Source of the DNA: Caballeronia sp. dw_276
GTDB lineage: Bacteria; Pseudomonadota; Gammaproteobacteria; Burkholderiales; Burkholderiaceae
Direction of reading: 5' to 3'
Length of the DNA stretch: 64,000 bases
Assembly: GCF_018449635.1 (NCBI RefSeq)
Contig: NZ_JAAVUV010000006.1
Location: 412,174-476,173, forward strand
Shown: piece after piece, positions 8,263-17,178 of the stretch
Numbering within the stretch: the first letter of the stretch is position 1
How the letters are laid out: every line of letters begins with the position of its first letter
The notes under the pieces: generated by a model
What the model saw: only the letters and a program-made list of their open reading frames with translations
Told to the model about the DNA's origin: nothing
The model's database searches: none
Position numbers and translations under genes: made by a program

Positions 8263-9012
8263 ATGAACAACGTAGCGGTACGTCCGGTCGAACGCGTCTC
8301 GACGTGCAAGATCTGCAGCGCGCAGGCACCTCTTTACGGTGTCACTGATTTTCACAAGAGTTGTGAAGAAGCGCGCGGGCGCTATCTGCCGCTCACGGGC
8401 GTGGCAATTTATTATCATCGATGCGGCGACTGCGGCCTTGTGTTCACGCACGCGTTCGACGACTGGAGCAAGGCCGAATACGTACAGCACATCTATAACG
8501 ATGACTATGTGCTGATCGACCCGGAATATATCGATACACGGCCAACCGGGAACGCCGCGTTCATTCTCGATTTCATCAAGAAGGGCAAAGATCTTAAATG
8601 CCTGGACTACGGCGGCGGGAATGGAAAGCTGGCGGGGTTATTACGTGAAGGCGGATTAGACGCCCAAAGCTGGGACCCGATGGACGCACCGGAAACCCCG
8701 CTGCCCTCCGAGTCTTTCGATTTCATCAGCGCATTCGAAGTGCTCGAACACACGCCGGAACCGGTTGCGACAGCTCGGCAAGCGTTAGGCAGGCTCGGTC
8801 CGCGGGGCGTATTGATGTTCTCGACATTGACCATCGATCACGTGCCGCCGCGTGGCATGGACAACTGGTACATCGCGCCGCGCAATGGCCACATCACGCT
8901 TTACACGCGACGCGCATTGGACACGTTATTCGAGCGGGAGGGCTATCGCGTACATCACTTCAACGACGGCCTGCATATGGCGTTGAAGACCACGCCGGAC
9001 TGGATGAGCTGA
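8263..9012 (+). CDS. class I SAM-dependent methyltransferase with cysteine-rich N-terminus
   Basis: A 249-residue protein. A Rossmann methyltransferase domain carries the SAM motif LDYGGGNGKL (114-123) and EVLEHTPEP (159-167), the Methyltransf_23-type layout. In front is a putative zinc module with CxxC pairs at Cys15/Cys18 and Cys54/Cys57 plus Cys34. Such N-terminal metal-binding modules occur in C-methyltransferases and other enzymes of surface-glycan and natural-product clusters. Here the gene stands alone with no glycan genes around it. The start is an ATG at 8263. The methyl acceptor is unknown. Confidence 0.8.
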   Translation: MNNVAVRPVERVSTCKICSAQAPLYGVTDFHKSCEEARGRYLPLTGVAIYYHRCGDCGLVFTHAFDDWSKAEYVQHIYNDDYVLIDPEYIDTRPTGNAAFILDFIKKGKDLKCLDYGGGNGKLAGLLREGGLDAQSWDPMDAPETPLPSESFDFISAFEVLEHTPEPVATARQALGRLGPRGVLMFSTLTIDHVPPRGMDNWYIAPRNGHITLYTRRALDTLFEREGYRVHHFNDGLHMALKTTPDWMS

Positions 9013-9040
9013 TTCGAAAGCGAAAGTGCCTGACGCGTGC

Positions 9041-9568
9041 TCAGGCAGCAACCACTGGCGGGACAGCCACTACACGCGTCCCAGCCAGCCGGTCATGGAG
9101 AAATTGTCGCGAAGGGTCGAGCCAGACAGCCGCAGCCCAGAGCACGATCCACCCGGCGCACAGGCCAAGCGTGACGGGTACGGTCAAACCAAGCAGCGGA
9201 TGCAACGCCAGCGGCGGCAGGAACCAAAGCCACGCGAGCAGATATCGCAAAATTGCGCGCGCGGTTGAAAGAGGCGCGCCGCGTGCATCGACTACTTTCA
9301 GACGCCAGGTTTTCATCGGAAGGGTCTGGCCGCCGTGGGTCCAGAAGTAGACAAAATAGACGGCGACCACCATCCCGATCCACGTCATCAACACGTTGTG
9401 ATGCGTGAGTCCGTTTCGTTGCTGCGTGAGCGTACTGAACAAATACCCGGCGATAAACACAATCCCGAACAGGATCACGCCTTCGTAGACCATCGTGGCC
9501 AAACGTCGGCGCAACTTGGGCGCGACGAGTGGGGCCAAGGCGAGTGACTCGAAGGAAGCACTCACCAT
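9041..9568 (-). CDS. RDD family membrane protein
   Basis: A 175-residue protein with three or four hydrophobic segments (about 28-47, 60-78, 107-125 and 127-150). The opening motif LRRRLATMVYEGVILFG matches the first RDD block, but the acidic residue is Glu in YE rather than Asp. The central GGQTLPMKTWRLKVVDARG is typical of RDD proteins. The family includes transporters and proteins of unknown role. It is the last gene of the ECF-sigma operon and starts 3 bp after the DUF3106 stop. Function unknown. Confidence 0.85.
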   Translation of the reverse strand: MVSASFESLALAPLVAPKLRRRLATMVYEGVILFGIVFIAGYLFSTLTQQRNGLTHHNVLMTWIGMVVAVYFVYFWTHGGQTLPMKTWRLKVVDARGAPLSTARAILRYLLAWLWFLPPLALHPLLGLTVPVTLGLCAGWIVLWAAAVWLDPSRQFLHDRLAGTRVVAVPPVVAA

Positions 9569-9571
9569 GAC

Positions 9572-10303
9572 TCAGGAGCCGTTAAATATTGATGGCGCCT
9601 GCTGAGGCGAGACCGGAATCGGCGTGGCGGGGACAAAACTGGCCGCACTCGGTATGGCCGGCGCTGCAGATGCGGGGCCTCCAATTTCCAGTTCGGTTGC
9701 CTCGGACGCGTGCGCATGTTCCCGGCTGGTAATCAGCCGGTTGATGTCCTTCACTTCGGTTTTCCCGGAAGGCGGCGCGCTGACGACGGTCGGCCGGCGC
9801 GGTTTTTCAGCAGCCGCGAGCTTCTTCTTTTGTTCTTCGGGAAGTTTCTGATACGCATCCCAGGCGCGTTCGCGCTTTTCCACCGGCACGGATTTGGAAA
9901 CCTGGTAATTTTCCCGCGCGACCTTGCGCTGGTCCGGCGTCATGCGCACCCATTCGGCCATGCGTTCGTGCAGGCGTTTTTGCCCTTCGGGTGAGAGCTT
10001 GCTATACCGCGATGCGATCTTCATCCATTTGAGCTTTCGTTCTTCGCTGAACTGATCCCACTGCCTGGCGAAGGGCGCGAGCGCAGTCCGTTGGGCTTCA
10101 GTAAGGCGAGCCCAGGCAAGGGGACTATCGGGGGAAAGCGAAGAAAGCGGGGACAGCACCTCACCTGCGCTTGCACCGGTGGGTGCGGAAGCGACTGTAA
10201 CGGCGGAAGCGGCCGAGTAGAAACGCGGATAGGTGGCGGCAAACGCGACGAGTCCCGCAATTGCGCATCCAAAGACAATCGCGAGGCCGCGCTTGTAACT
10301 CAC
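9572..10303 (-). CDS. DUF3106 domain protein, predicted membrane-anchored periplasmic
   Basis: A 243-residue protein starting with GTG at 10303, 7 bp after a clear AGGAG. An N-terminal membrane anchor or signal (residues 6-25) precedes a highly charged helical region at about 55-165 with repeated L(T/S)xxQ/E-like units (LTEAQRTAL, LSPEGQKRL, MTPDQRKVA, LPEEQKKKL), reminiscent of periplasmic Spy/CpxP/CnrX helices. The C-terminus is proline/alanine-rich. It lies 18 bp downstream of the DUF3619 gene in the ECF-sigma operon. A periplasmic sensing or chaperone role is an inference from topology and motif style. Confidence 0.8.
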   Translation of the reverse strand: MSYKRGLAIVFGCAIAGLVAFAATYPRFYSAASAVTVASAPTGASAGEVLSPLSSLSPDSPLAWARLTEAQRTALAPFARQWDQFSEERKLKWMKIASRYSKLSPEGQKRLHERMAEWVRMTPDQRKVARENYQVSKSVPVEKRERAWDAYQKLPEEQKKKLAAAEKPRRPTVVSAPPSGKTEVKDINRLITSREHAHASEATELEIGGPASAAPAIPSAASFVPATPIPVSPQQAPSIFNGS

Positions 10304-10321
10304 CCGATAACTCCTGCAGAC

Positions 10322-10756
10322 TTAATGATTGCGCGTCAGGTACGCGTTGAAACCGTGGTCGAGATACGCATCCAGCGGAAGGTTGTCGCTCAGCATGGCG
10401 GCGTCGATATCGGCGAGTTCGGCGGTGCGCTGCTGATCTTCCCAATAAGCGATGCCGGCCAGCCCGACTACGAGCGCCAGCAACGGCCACGCAAGCGTCA
10501 GGCGCGAAAAGCGGCCACGTTTGCCTGAGGAGCCAGATGCGGGGCTCCCGAGGCTGGGCGCCATGCCCGCGCCGGCGAGCGCCGGGGCAAAAACCGGCAC
10601 TACGACTTTCTCCGGTTTTTTACGGGCCAACGCCGTCCGGCGCGCCACAGCGAGCTTGTCCAGCGACGCGGCGGGTAGCGTTGTAATACTTTCGTCGAGC
10701 GCGCGGCGTACTTTCAGCGCGAATTCGGCTTCTTTCTGATCGAGAGCGTTGCTCAT
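10322..10756 (-). CDS. DUF3619 family protein; candidate anti-sigma factor
   Basis: A 144-residue protein with one membrane segment (about 86-104). A mostly helical N-terminal part of about 80 residues would be cytoplasmic and a short C-terminal tail of about 40 periplasmic. This is the topology of membrane anti-sigma factors, though no ZAS/HxxxCxxC motif is present. Its ATG overlaps the sigma-factor stop by 4 bp (ATGA), the coupling typical of sigma/anti-sigma pairs. Family recognition is good; the anti-sigma role is inferred. Confidence 0.8.
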   Translation of the reverse strand: MSNALDQKEAEFALKVRRALDESITTLPAASLDKLAVARRTALARKKPEKVVVPVFAPALAGAGMAPSLGSPASGSSGKRGRFSRLTLAWPLLALVVGLAGIAYWEDQQRTAELADIDAAMLSDNLPLDAYLDHGFNAYLTRNH

Positions 10757-11316
10757 AGCGTGATTCCTTTCGCCTTCAGCGCGTGTGCCAGCGCATGCGT
10801 GGCCCGCGAGCAATGCGTTTTTACGCTGCCCTCGGAGCAGCCCATTGCAGCGGCGGTTTCGGCGACATCCATATCCTCCCAGTAACGCATGAGAAACGCT
10901 TCTCGTTGACGTGCTGGTAGTTTCTGGATTTCCGCGTCGATCAGATTGAGCACCTGTTCGCGCTCGAGCCGGCTCTCGCTGCTCTCCGCACCGACCGTGC
11001 CATCCTGCGATTCGAAGGTTTCGAGGGGGTCGAATTCGTCGTCGTCGGCATTCCCGAACGACGAAAACAGGCTCACCCACGTATTCCTGACCTTCTGGCG
11101 CCGGAAATAGTCGTGCGTTGCATTTTGCAGGATACGCTGAAACAAAAGCGGCAATTCGGCCGGAGGGCGGTCGCCGTATTTTTCGGCGAGCTTGATCATC
11201 GCATCCTGAACGATGTCGAGCGCCGCGTCGTCGTCACGTACGGTGTACACCGTCTGCTTGAACGCGCGTCTTTCGACGCCCGCCAGAAAATCGGCGAGTT
11301 CCTTGTCTGATGCCAT
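10753..11316 (-). CDS. ECF-type RNA polymerase sigma factor
   Basis: A 187-residue sigma-70 family protein with only regions 2 and 4. Region 2 lies at about 10-75 (DIVQDAMIKLAEKY, then FQRILQNATHDYFRRQK). Region 4 lies at about 125-180 (LPARQREAFLMRYWEDM, then CSEGSVKTHCSRA). An acidic linker separates them. The ATG at 11316 is preferred over an in-frame TTG 18 bp upstream. First gene of a four-gene leftward operon (sigma, DUF3619, DUF3106, RDD). No obvious ECF-type promoter was recognised upstream, so autoregulation is not demonstrated. Confidence 0.9.
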   Translation of the reverse strand: MASDKELADFLAGVERRAFKQTVYTVRDDDAALDIVQDAMIKLAEKYGDRPPAELPLLFQRILQNATHDYFRRQKVRNTWVSLFSSFGNADDDEFDPLETFESQDGTVGAESSESRLEREQVLNLIDAEIQKLPARQREAFLMRYWEDMDVAETAAAMGCSEGSVKTHCSRATHALAHALKAKGITL

Positions 11317-11700
11317 CCGTGAGGCCCGGCGCAACGAGCGTGCGTCGATAAGGGTTGGTGAGAGGTTAAAAACCTGCGGATGCTAACAAACTTTTGAGTG
11401 AACAGCGAGGAAATGCCAGCGGGGCACAGCCGGAAACGGGACTTTTGCCGGAGTATTCGGAGATTTCCGAGCCCGGTTTTCTTGTAATTCGTCATGTTCC
11501 CGTTGCAATCATAGAAATTTTTGCTTGACTGCCTTTATTGCCTCGGGCTATCGTTTCCGACTCGCATCATCAGTGAACTGTCTCTTTGAGGCGAGCCCAA
11601 GAAGCCCGCTTCCCATTAAGACGCGCCGCTTGAACCCGAGCCACAAGCACGGCAGAGAGCACCCAATCAATTTTTTGCCGAAAATTCGAAAGGTGAATGT
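11317..11700. other. 384-bp divergent intergenic region (ECF operon / ilvI)
   Basis: The region holds the ilvI promoter candidate at 11525-11554. A short inverted repeat TCGGA-GATT-TCCGA lies at 11457-11470 and could be an operator for either direction. I looked for a branched-chain amino-acid leader peptide before ilvI and found none: the only short frame (ATG near 11494) has 6 codons with no run of Ile, Val or Leu. Confidence 0.45.
11525..11554 (+). promoter_or_regulatory. sigma-70 promoter candidate for ilvI-ilvH-ilvC
   Basis: TTGACT (11525-11530) and TATCGT (11549-11554) are separated by 18 bp, giving 5/6 and 4/6 matches to consensus. A long 5' untranslated region of about 140 nt would follow before the ilvI start. 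Confidence 0.45.
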
Positions 11701-13464
11701 ATGAATATGCCCAGCGCGGAATTCTCCACGTCGGATACGACTCCCCCACTCGAAGCTGAATCCATTGGCGGCACCGTGCTCATGCGCGCGCTGGCCGACG
11801 AGAACGTCGAGTTCATTTGGGGCTATCCCGGCGGCTCGGTACTTTATATCTACGACGAGTTGTACAAGCAGGACCAGATACAGCACATCCTCGTGCGCCA
11901 CGAACAGGCCGCGGTACATGCCGCCGACGCCTATGCGCGCTCGACGGGAAATGTCGGCGTCTGCCTCGTGACCTCCGGCCCCGGCGTCACCAATGCGGTG
12001 ACCGGTATTGCCACGGCTTACATGGATTCCATTCCGCTGGTCGTCATCAGCGGTCAGGTTCCGACTGCGGCGATTGGCCAGGATGCGTTCCAGGAGTGCG
12101 ACACGGTCGGCATCACGCGTCCATGTGTGAAGCACAACTTCCTTGTGAAGGATGTGCGCGAACTCGCCGCCACCATCAAGAAAGCGTTTTATATCGCGCG
12201 TACGGGTCGTCCCGGCCCGGTGCTGATCGACATTCCGAAAGACGTGTCGAAAACGCCGTGCAAATACGAGCCGGTCAAGTCAGTCTCGCTGCGTTCATAC
12301 AATCCGGTTACCAAGGGCCATTCGGGCCAGATCCGCAAGGCCGTGCAGCTTCTGCTGTCAGCGAAGCGTCCGTATATCTATACCGGCGGCGGCATCATCC
12401 TGGCGAATGCAGCGCGTGAACTGAACCAGTTCGCCGATTTGCTGGGTTATCCGGTCACGAACACGCTGATGGGCCTGGGTGGTTATCGCGCGGACAAGAA
12501 GCAGTTTCTCGGCATGCTCGGCATGCATGGCACCTACGAAGCCAACATGGCCATGCAGCATTGCGACGTGCTGATCGCGATCGGTGCGCGGTTCGACGAC
12601 CGCGTGATCGGCGATCCAGAGCATTTTGCGTCGCATGCGAAGAAGATCATTCACATCGACATCGATCCGTCGTCCATCTCCAAGCGCGTGAAAGTCGACA
12701 TCCCCATTGTCGGCGACGTGAAGGAAGTGCTGAAGGAGCTGATCGAGCAATTGCAAACGGCCGACCATGGCCCGGATACCGCGGCGCTCGCAGACTGGTG
12801 GAAGGATATCGAGGCATGGCGTTCGAAGGACTGCCTCAAGTTCGACCGCAAGAGCGAGATCATCAAGCCGCAGTACGTGGTCGAAAAGGCCTGGGAACTC
12901 ACCGGCGGCGAAGCGTTCGTCTGCTCGGACGTGGGCCAGCATCAGATGTGGGCTGCGCAGTTCTACAAGTTCAACCAGCCGCGCCGCTGGATCAACTCGG
13001 GCGGTCTCGGCACCATGGGCTTCGGCTTGCCGGCGGCCATGGGCGTGAAGATGGCGCATCCTGATGACGAAGTGCTGTGCATCACGGGCGAAGGCTCGAT
13101 CCAGATGTGCATCCAGGAATTGTCGACGTGCAAGCAGTACAACACGCCGATCAAGATCATCTCGTTGAACAACCGCTATCTCGGCATGGTTCGCCAGTGG
13201 CAGCAGATCGAATACAAGAAGCGTTATTCCAGTTCGTATATGGACGCGCTGCCTGACTTCGTGAAGCTCGCCGAAGCGTATGGCCATGTGGGCCTGCGCA
13301 TCGAACATACGCGCGATGTCGAACCGGCGCTGAAGGAAGCGCTGCGCCTGAAGGATCGCACGGTATTCCTCGACTTCCAGACAGATCCCACCGAAAACGT
13401 CTTTCCGATGGTCCAGGCAGGCAAGGGCATCACGGAAATGCTGCTCGGATCGGAAGATCTATAA
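11701..13464 (+). CDS. ilvI: acetolactate synthase, large catalytic subunit
   Basis: A 587-residue ThDP-dependent acetohydroxyacid synthase, the first common step of valine, leucine and isoleucine synthesis (pyruvate to 2-acetolactate, or with 2-ketobutyrate to 2-aceto-2-hydroxybutyrate). The catalytic Glu68 lies in VRHEQAAVHAADAYAR and the ThDP/Mg motif begins at GEGS (463-466), ending with NN about 27 residues later. Length matches the E. coli IlvI type with a short N-terminal extension. The ATG follows AAAGGTG. It forms an operon with ilvH and ilvC. Confidence 0.97.
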   Translation: MNMPSAEFSTSDTTPPLEAESIGGTVLMRALADENVEFIWGYPGGSVLYIYDELYKQDQIQHILVRHEQAAVHAADAYARSTGNVGVCLVTSGPGVTNAVTGIATAYMDSIPLVVISGQVPTAAIGQDAFQECDTVGITRPCVKHNFLVKDVRELAATIKKAFYIARTGRPGPVLIDIPKDVSKTPCKYEPVKSVSLRSYNPVTKGHSGQIRKAVQLLLSAKRPYIYTGGGIILANAARELNQFADLLGYPVTNTLMGLGGYRADKKQFLGMLGMHGTYEANMAMQHCDVLIAIGARFDDRVIGDPEHFASHAKKIIHIDIDPSSISKRVKVDIPIVGDVKEVLKELIEQLQTADHGPDTAALADWWKDIEAWRSKDCLKFDRKSEIIKPQYVVEKAWELTGGEAFVCSDVGQHQMWAAQFYKFNQPRRWINSGGLGTMGFGLPAAMGVKMAHPDDEVLCITGEGSIQMCIQELSTCKQYNTPIKIISLNNRYLGMVRQWQQIEYKKRYSSSYMDALPDFVKLAEAYGHVGLRIEHTRDVEPALKEALRLKDRTVFLDFQTDPTENVFPMVQAGKGITEMLLGSEDL

Positions 13465-13578
13465 CGGCTGTTTTGTCGTGCGGATTCGCGCGCGCCCGTC
13501 TTCACAAAAGACGTCTGGCCGCGCACGAGTCTCGCGAAAACACGCTATCCAACTGGATTAATCGGGAACGCAAACATC

Positions 13579-14070
13579 ATGAGACACATCATTTCCGTGT
13601 TGCTGGAAAACGAACCGGGCGCGTTATCGCGCGTCGTCGGCCTTTTTTCCGCACGCGGCTACAACATTGAGACCTTGACGGTGGCGCCGACTGAAGACAG
13701 CTCGCTGTCACGGCTCACCATTGTCTCCATTGGCTCGGACGACGTGATCGAACAGATCACGAAGCACCTGAACCGCCTGATCGAGGTGGTGAAAGTGGTC
13801 GACCTGACAGAGGGCGCCCACATCGAGCGCGAGCTGATGCTGATCAAGGTAAGGGCGGTCGGTAAGGAGCGGGAAGAGATGAAGCGGATGGCGGATATTT
13901 TCCGTGGCCGCATCATCGACGTCACCGAAAAAAGCTACACGATGGAACTGACGGGCGCGAGCGACAAGCTCGACGCCTTTATTCAGGGGCTTGATGCGAC
14001 GGCGATTCTCGAAACCGTGCGCACCGGAAGTTCAGGCATTGGCCGGGGCGAGCGCATCCTGAAGGTTTGA
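13579..14070 (+). CDS. ilvH: acetolactate synthase, small regulatory subunit
   Basis: A 163-residue ACT-domain protein (ACT about residues 3-78, beginning RHIISVLLENEPGALSRVVGLFS) with the C-terminal ALS_ss_C domain. It binds valine, confers feedback inhibition and activates the catalytic subunit. It lies 114 bp downstream of ilvI and 77 bp upstream of ilvC on the same strand. Length and motifs are canonical. Confidence 0.97.
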   Translation: MRHIISVLLENEPGALSRVVGLFSARGYNIETLTVAPTEDSSLSRLTIVSIGSDDVIEQITKHLNRLIEVVKVVDLTEGAHIERELMLIKVRAVGKEREEMKRMADIFRGRIIDVTEKSYTMELTGASDKLDAFIQGLDATAILETVRTGSSGIGRGERILKV

Positions 14071-14132
14071 GACCCGCTGGAACGAACTCGCAATCATTTG
14101 CACCCACTCAACGAATCAACGAATCTACTTAA

Positions 14133-15164
<1,032 letters not shown>

Positions 15165-15211
15165 ATAAAGCTTGAACGACCGGCGTTGTTTGCCGGTCTT
15201 AGTAATGACCG

Positions 15212-15248
15212 AAAGCCGTCCGGAGTCGCTTGGCGCCGGACGGCTTTT
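15212..15248 (+). terminator. rho-independent terminator after ilvC
   Basis: A perfect 12-bp stem AAAGCCGTCCGG / CCGGACGGCTTT (15212-15223 with 15236-15247) has a 12-nt loop and ends in a short T run. A weaker 7-bp hairpin (GACCGGC / GCCGGTC) lies just before it at 15178-15198. It separates ilvIHC from psd. Confidence 0.8.
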
Positions 15249-15285
15249 GCTATCCTACGGTTTTACTAAAATATAGAACTCGTTC

Positions 15286-15930
15286 ATGAACTATCCACAT
15301 CCGATCATCGCGCGTGAAGGCTGGCCGTTTATTGCCATTGCGGCTGTCATTGCCGTGTTGATCCAGGCCATCGGCAGCTTCAGTTTTGCCTGGCCGTTCT
15401 GGTTGCTGACGATCTTCGTCGTGCAGTTTTTCCGCGATCCCGCACGCCCGATTCCGGTTCAGGCAAACGCCGTGCTGTGTCCTGCCGACGGTCGTGTCGT
15501 CGCGGTGGAAACGGCGCATGACCCGTATGCAAACCGCGAGGCGCTCAAGATCAGCGTGTTCATGAACGTGTTCAATGTCCACTCGCAGCGCTCGCCGGTC
15601 GATGGCGCCATCAGCAAAGTCGAGTATTTCCCTGGTTCGTATTTGAATGCCGCCGTCGACAAAGCATCGACCGAGAACGAACGCAATGCCATCGTGATCC
15701 AGACCGCGGCAGGGCACACGGTGACGTCGGTGCAGATCGCCGGCCTGATTGCGCGGCGCATTTTGTGCTATGTCCACGTGGGCGAACCGCTCAATCGTGG
15801 CCAGCGTTATGGTTTTATTCGCTTTGGATCGCGTGTTGACGTGTATTTGCCGGTTGGAAGCCGTCCGCGAGTGGCGATCGGCGAGAAAGTGTCGGCGTCG
15901 TCCACGATTCTTGCCGAGTTCGCAGAGTAA
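15286..15930 (+). CDS. psd: phosphatidylserine decarboxylase proenzyme
   Basis: A 214-residue short-type (PSD-B) phosphatidylserine decarboxylase, the membrane enzyme making phosphatidylethanolamine. A hydrophobic N-terminus (12-46) precedes the catalytic part with [11 protein letters not shown] (65-75) and [13 protein letters not shown] (95-107). The self-cleavage site is Gly181-Ser182 in IRFGSRVD; cleavage yields the pyruvoyl group. It lies directly upstream of pssA, which makes its substrate, 43 bp apart. Confidence 0.95.
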   Translation: MNYPHPIIAREGWPFIAIAAVIAVLIQAIGSFSFAWPFWLLTIFVVQFFRDPARPIPVQANAVLCPADGRVVAVETAHDPYANREALKISVFMNVFNVHSQRSPVDGAISKVEYFPGSYLNAAVDKASTENERNAIVIQTAAGHTVTSVQIAGLIARRILCYVHVGEPLNRGQRYGFIRFGSRVDVYLPVGSRPRVAIGEKVSASSTILAEFAE

Positions 15931-15973
15931 GCATCAATAAGCGGTAAAACCAGGCTGCACAACGGAGGACTCG

Positions 15974-16840
15974 ATGGCGGCACTCAAACCGCGCCGGACG
16001 CGTAGCACGACAACACCCCCGCGGGCGTTTCGCCGCAACAAGTCGGCGCAGGACATCGGCGTGCTCGAAACGAGGCGTGCCAAGCGGCAACAATTCTTGA
16101 GAAAGCGCGGCATCTATCTGCTGCCCAATGCGTTCACCACGGCCGCGTTGTTTTGCGGCTTCTTCGCCGTCGTCCAGGCCATGAACGTGCGCTTCGAGAT
16201 CGCGGCCATCGCGATCTTCGTGGCCATGGTGCTCGACGGTATGGACGGTCGCGTTGCGCGCATGACGCATACGCAGAGCGCGTTTGGCGAGCAGTTCGAC
16301 AGTCTTTCCGACATGGTTTCGTTCGGCGTTGCGCCCGCGCTGGTGATGTACGAATGGATCCTGAAGGATCTCGGCCGATGGGGCTGGCTTGCGGCGTTCG
16401 TCTATTGTTCGGGCGCTGCCTTGCGGTTGGCTCGCTTCAATACAAATGTAGGTGTGGTCGACAAACGCTATTTCCAGGGCCTGCCTAGCCCGGCTGCGGC
16501 CGCTTTGATCGCAGGTTTCGTGTGGCTCGCCACCGATAACCGCGTGCCGCTCAAGCTGGTCTGGCTGCCTTGGGTGGCGTTTGCCCTGACTATCTACGCC
16601 GGCGTGACAATGGTCTCGAACGCGCCGTTCTACAGCGGCAAGGCGCTCGACGTACGGTTTCGTGTGCCGTTTGCCGGTGTATTGCTGGTAGTCGTGGCGT
16701 TCGTGCTGGTGTCTTCAGATCCGCCTTTGATGCTGTTCGGACTCTTCGTTCTTTACGGTTTTTCGGGCTACGCCTGGTGGGGATACATGAGTTTGAGAGG
16801 ACGGCCGAATCCGGCCCGGTCATCGGAAAAAGCGCATTGA
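15974..16840 (+). CDS. pssA: CDP-diacylglycerol-serine O-phosphatidyltransferase
   Basis: A 288-residue integral-membrane CDP-alcohol phosphatidyltransferase. The basic, Arg/Lys/Thr-rich N-terminus of about 50 residues is followed by about seven membrane segments. The catalytic signature DG-x2-AR-x8-G-x3-D-x3-D is present, starting at DGRVAR in LDGMDGRVAR and ending GEQFDSLSD. It makes phosphatidylserine from CDP-diacylglycerol and serine for the adjacent Psd. Followed by a strong terminator. Confidence 0.95.
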   Translation: MAALKPRRTRSTTTPPRAFRRNKSAQDIGVLETRRAKRQQFLRKRGIYLLPNAFTTAALFCGFFAVVQAMNVRFEIAAIAIFVAMVLDGMDGRVARMTHTQSAFGEQFDSLSDMVSFGVAPALVMYEWILKDLGRWGWLAAFVYCSGAALRLARFNTNVGVVDKRYFQGLPSPAAAALIAGFVWLATDNRVPLKLVWLPWVAFALTIYAGVTMVSNAPFYSGKALDVRFRVPFAGVLLVVVAFVLVSSDPPLMLFGLFVLYGFSGYAWWGYMSLRGRPNPARSSEKAH

Positions 16841-16847
16841 TATGAAG

Positions 16848-16883
16848 CGCGCATTGGTTATCGCAGCCAATGCGCGTTTTTTT
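16848..16883 (+). terminator. rho-independent terminator after pssA
   Basis: Stem CGCGCATTGG / CCAATGCGCG (16848-16857 with 16867-16876) with a 9-nt loop is followed by seven T. It isolates psd-pssA from the leu leader downstream. Confidence 0.85.
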
Positions 16884-16933
16884 CGACCGCGCCCCGCCGA
16901 AAGAACCCCAATCGTCCCGATCGGAAAGCCCAA

Positions 16934-16962
16934 TTGCACGCTTTTCAAAATGTAGTTATAGT
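16934..16962 (+). promoter_or_regulatory. sigma-70 promoter of the leu leader and leuA
   Basis: TTGCAC (16934-16939) and TATAGT (16957-16962) are spaced by 17 bp. The expected start site, about 7 nt after the -10, is base 16969, the A of the leader-peptide ATG. No Shine-Dalgarno sequence can exist in such a transcript. Confidence 0.65.
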
Positions 16963-16968
16963 TTGCGA

Positions 16969-17055
16969 ATGAATTTTTTCGCCCATCTCCTCTCGTTGTC
17001 CCTAGCCGGTGCGCCGCTACGCGCGCTACCGCTACTAGCGCGCCTGCCGCGCTAA
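16969..17055 (+). CDS. leuL: leu operon leader peptide (28 aa), probably on a leaderless transcript
   Basis: A 28-codon ORF between the pssA terminator and leuA encodes a peptide with 9 leucines (MNFFAHLLSLSLAGAPLRAL, then eight residues with three more Leu). Five of the nine Leu codons are CTA (codons 12, 17, 20, 22, 23), a codon rare in GC-rich Burkholderiaceae; the others are CTC, CTC, TTG and CTG. Leu-codon-rich leaders with rare CUA codons are the hallmark of leu-operon attenuation in enterics. The predicted transcription start coincides with the ATG. The stop is 123 bp before leuA. The regulatory role is inferred. Confidence 0.75.
   Translation: MNFFAHLLSLSLAGAPLRALPLLARLPR
17021..17053 (+). 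promoter_or_regulatory. alternative hairpins within the leu leader
   Basis: Stem A pairs GCGCGCTA (17021-17028) with TAGCGCGC (17036-17043), 8 bp perfect with a 7-nt loop. Stem B pairs AGCGCG (17037-17042) with CGCGCT (17048-17053), 6 bp with a 5-nt loop. They share bases and cannot form together. Stem A covers the CTA codons, so a ribosome stalled there would melt A and allow B. No canonical U-tract terminator was found before leuA, so the mechanism downstream is open. Confidence 0.4.
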
Positions 17056-17178
17056 GCTTCCCGCCTCCCGTCTGCTCGTTCGTGGTTTTCGACGCCAGCG
17101 GTGGCGCGAACACCCGAATTCCGTATCGCCTTTCTCCACCGCCTTATTAAATCCAAAATTCCCCACTGGAGCCCGAAC

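Noticed and set aside
11335..11700. Possible ilv leader peptide before ilvI
   Set aside because: No ORF enriched in Ile, Val or Leu codons and no attenuator hairpin; only a 6-codon frame is present.
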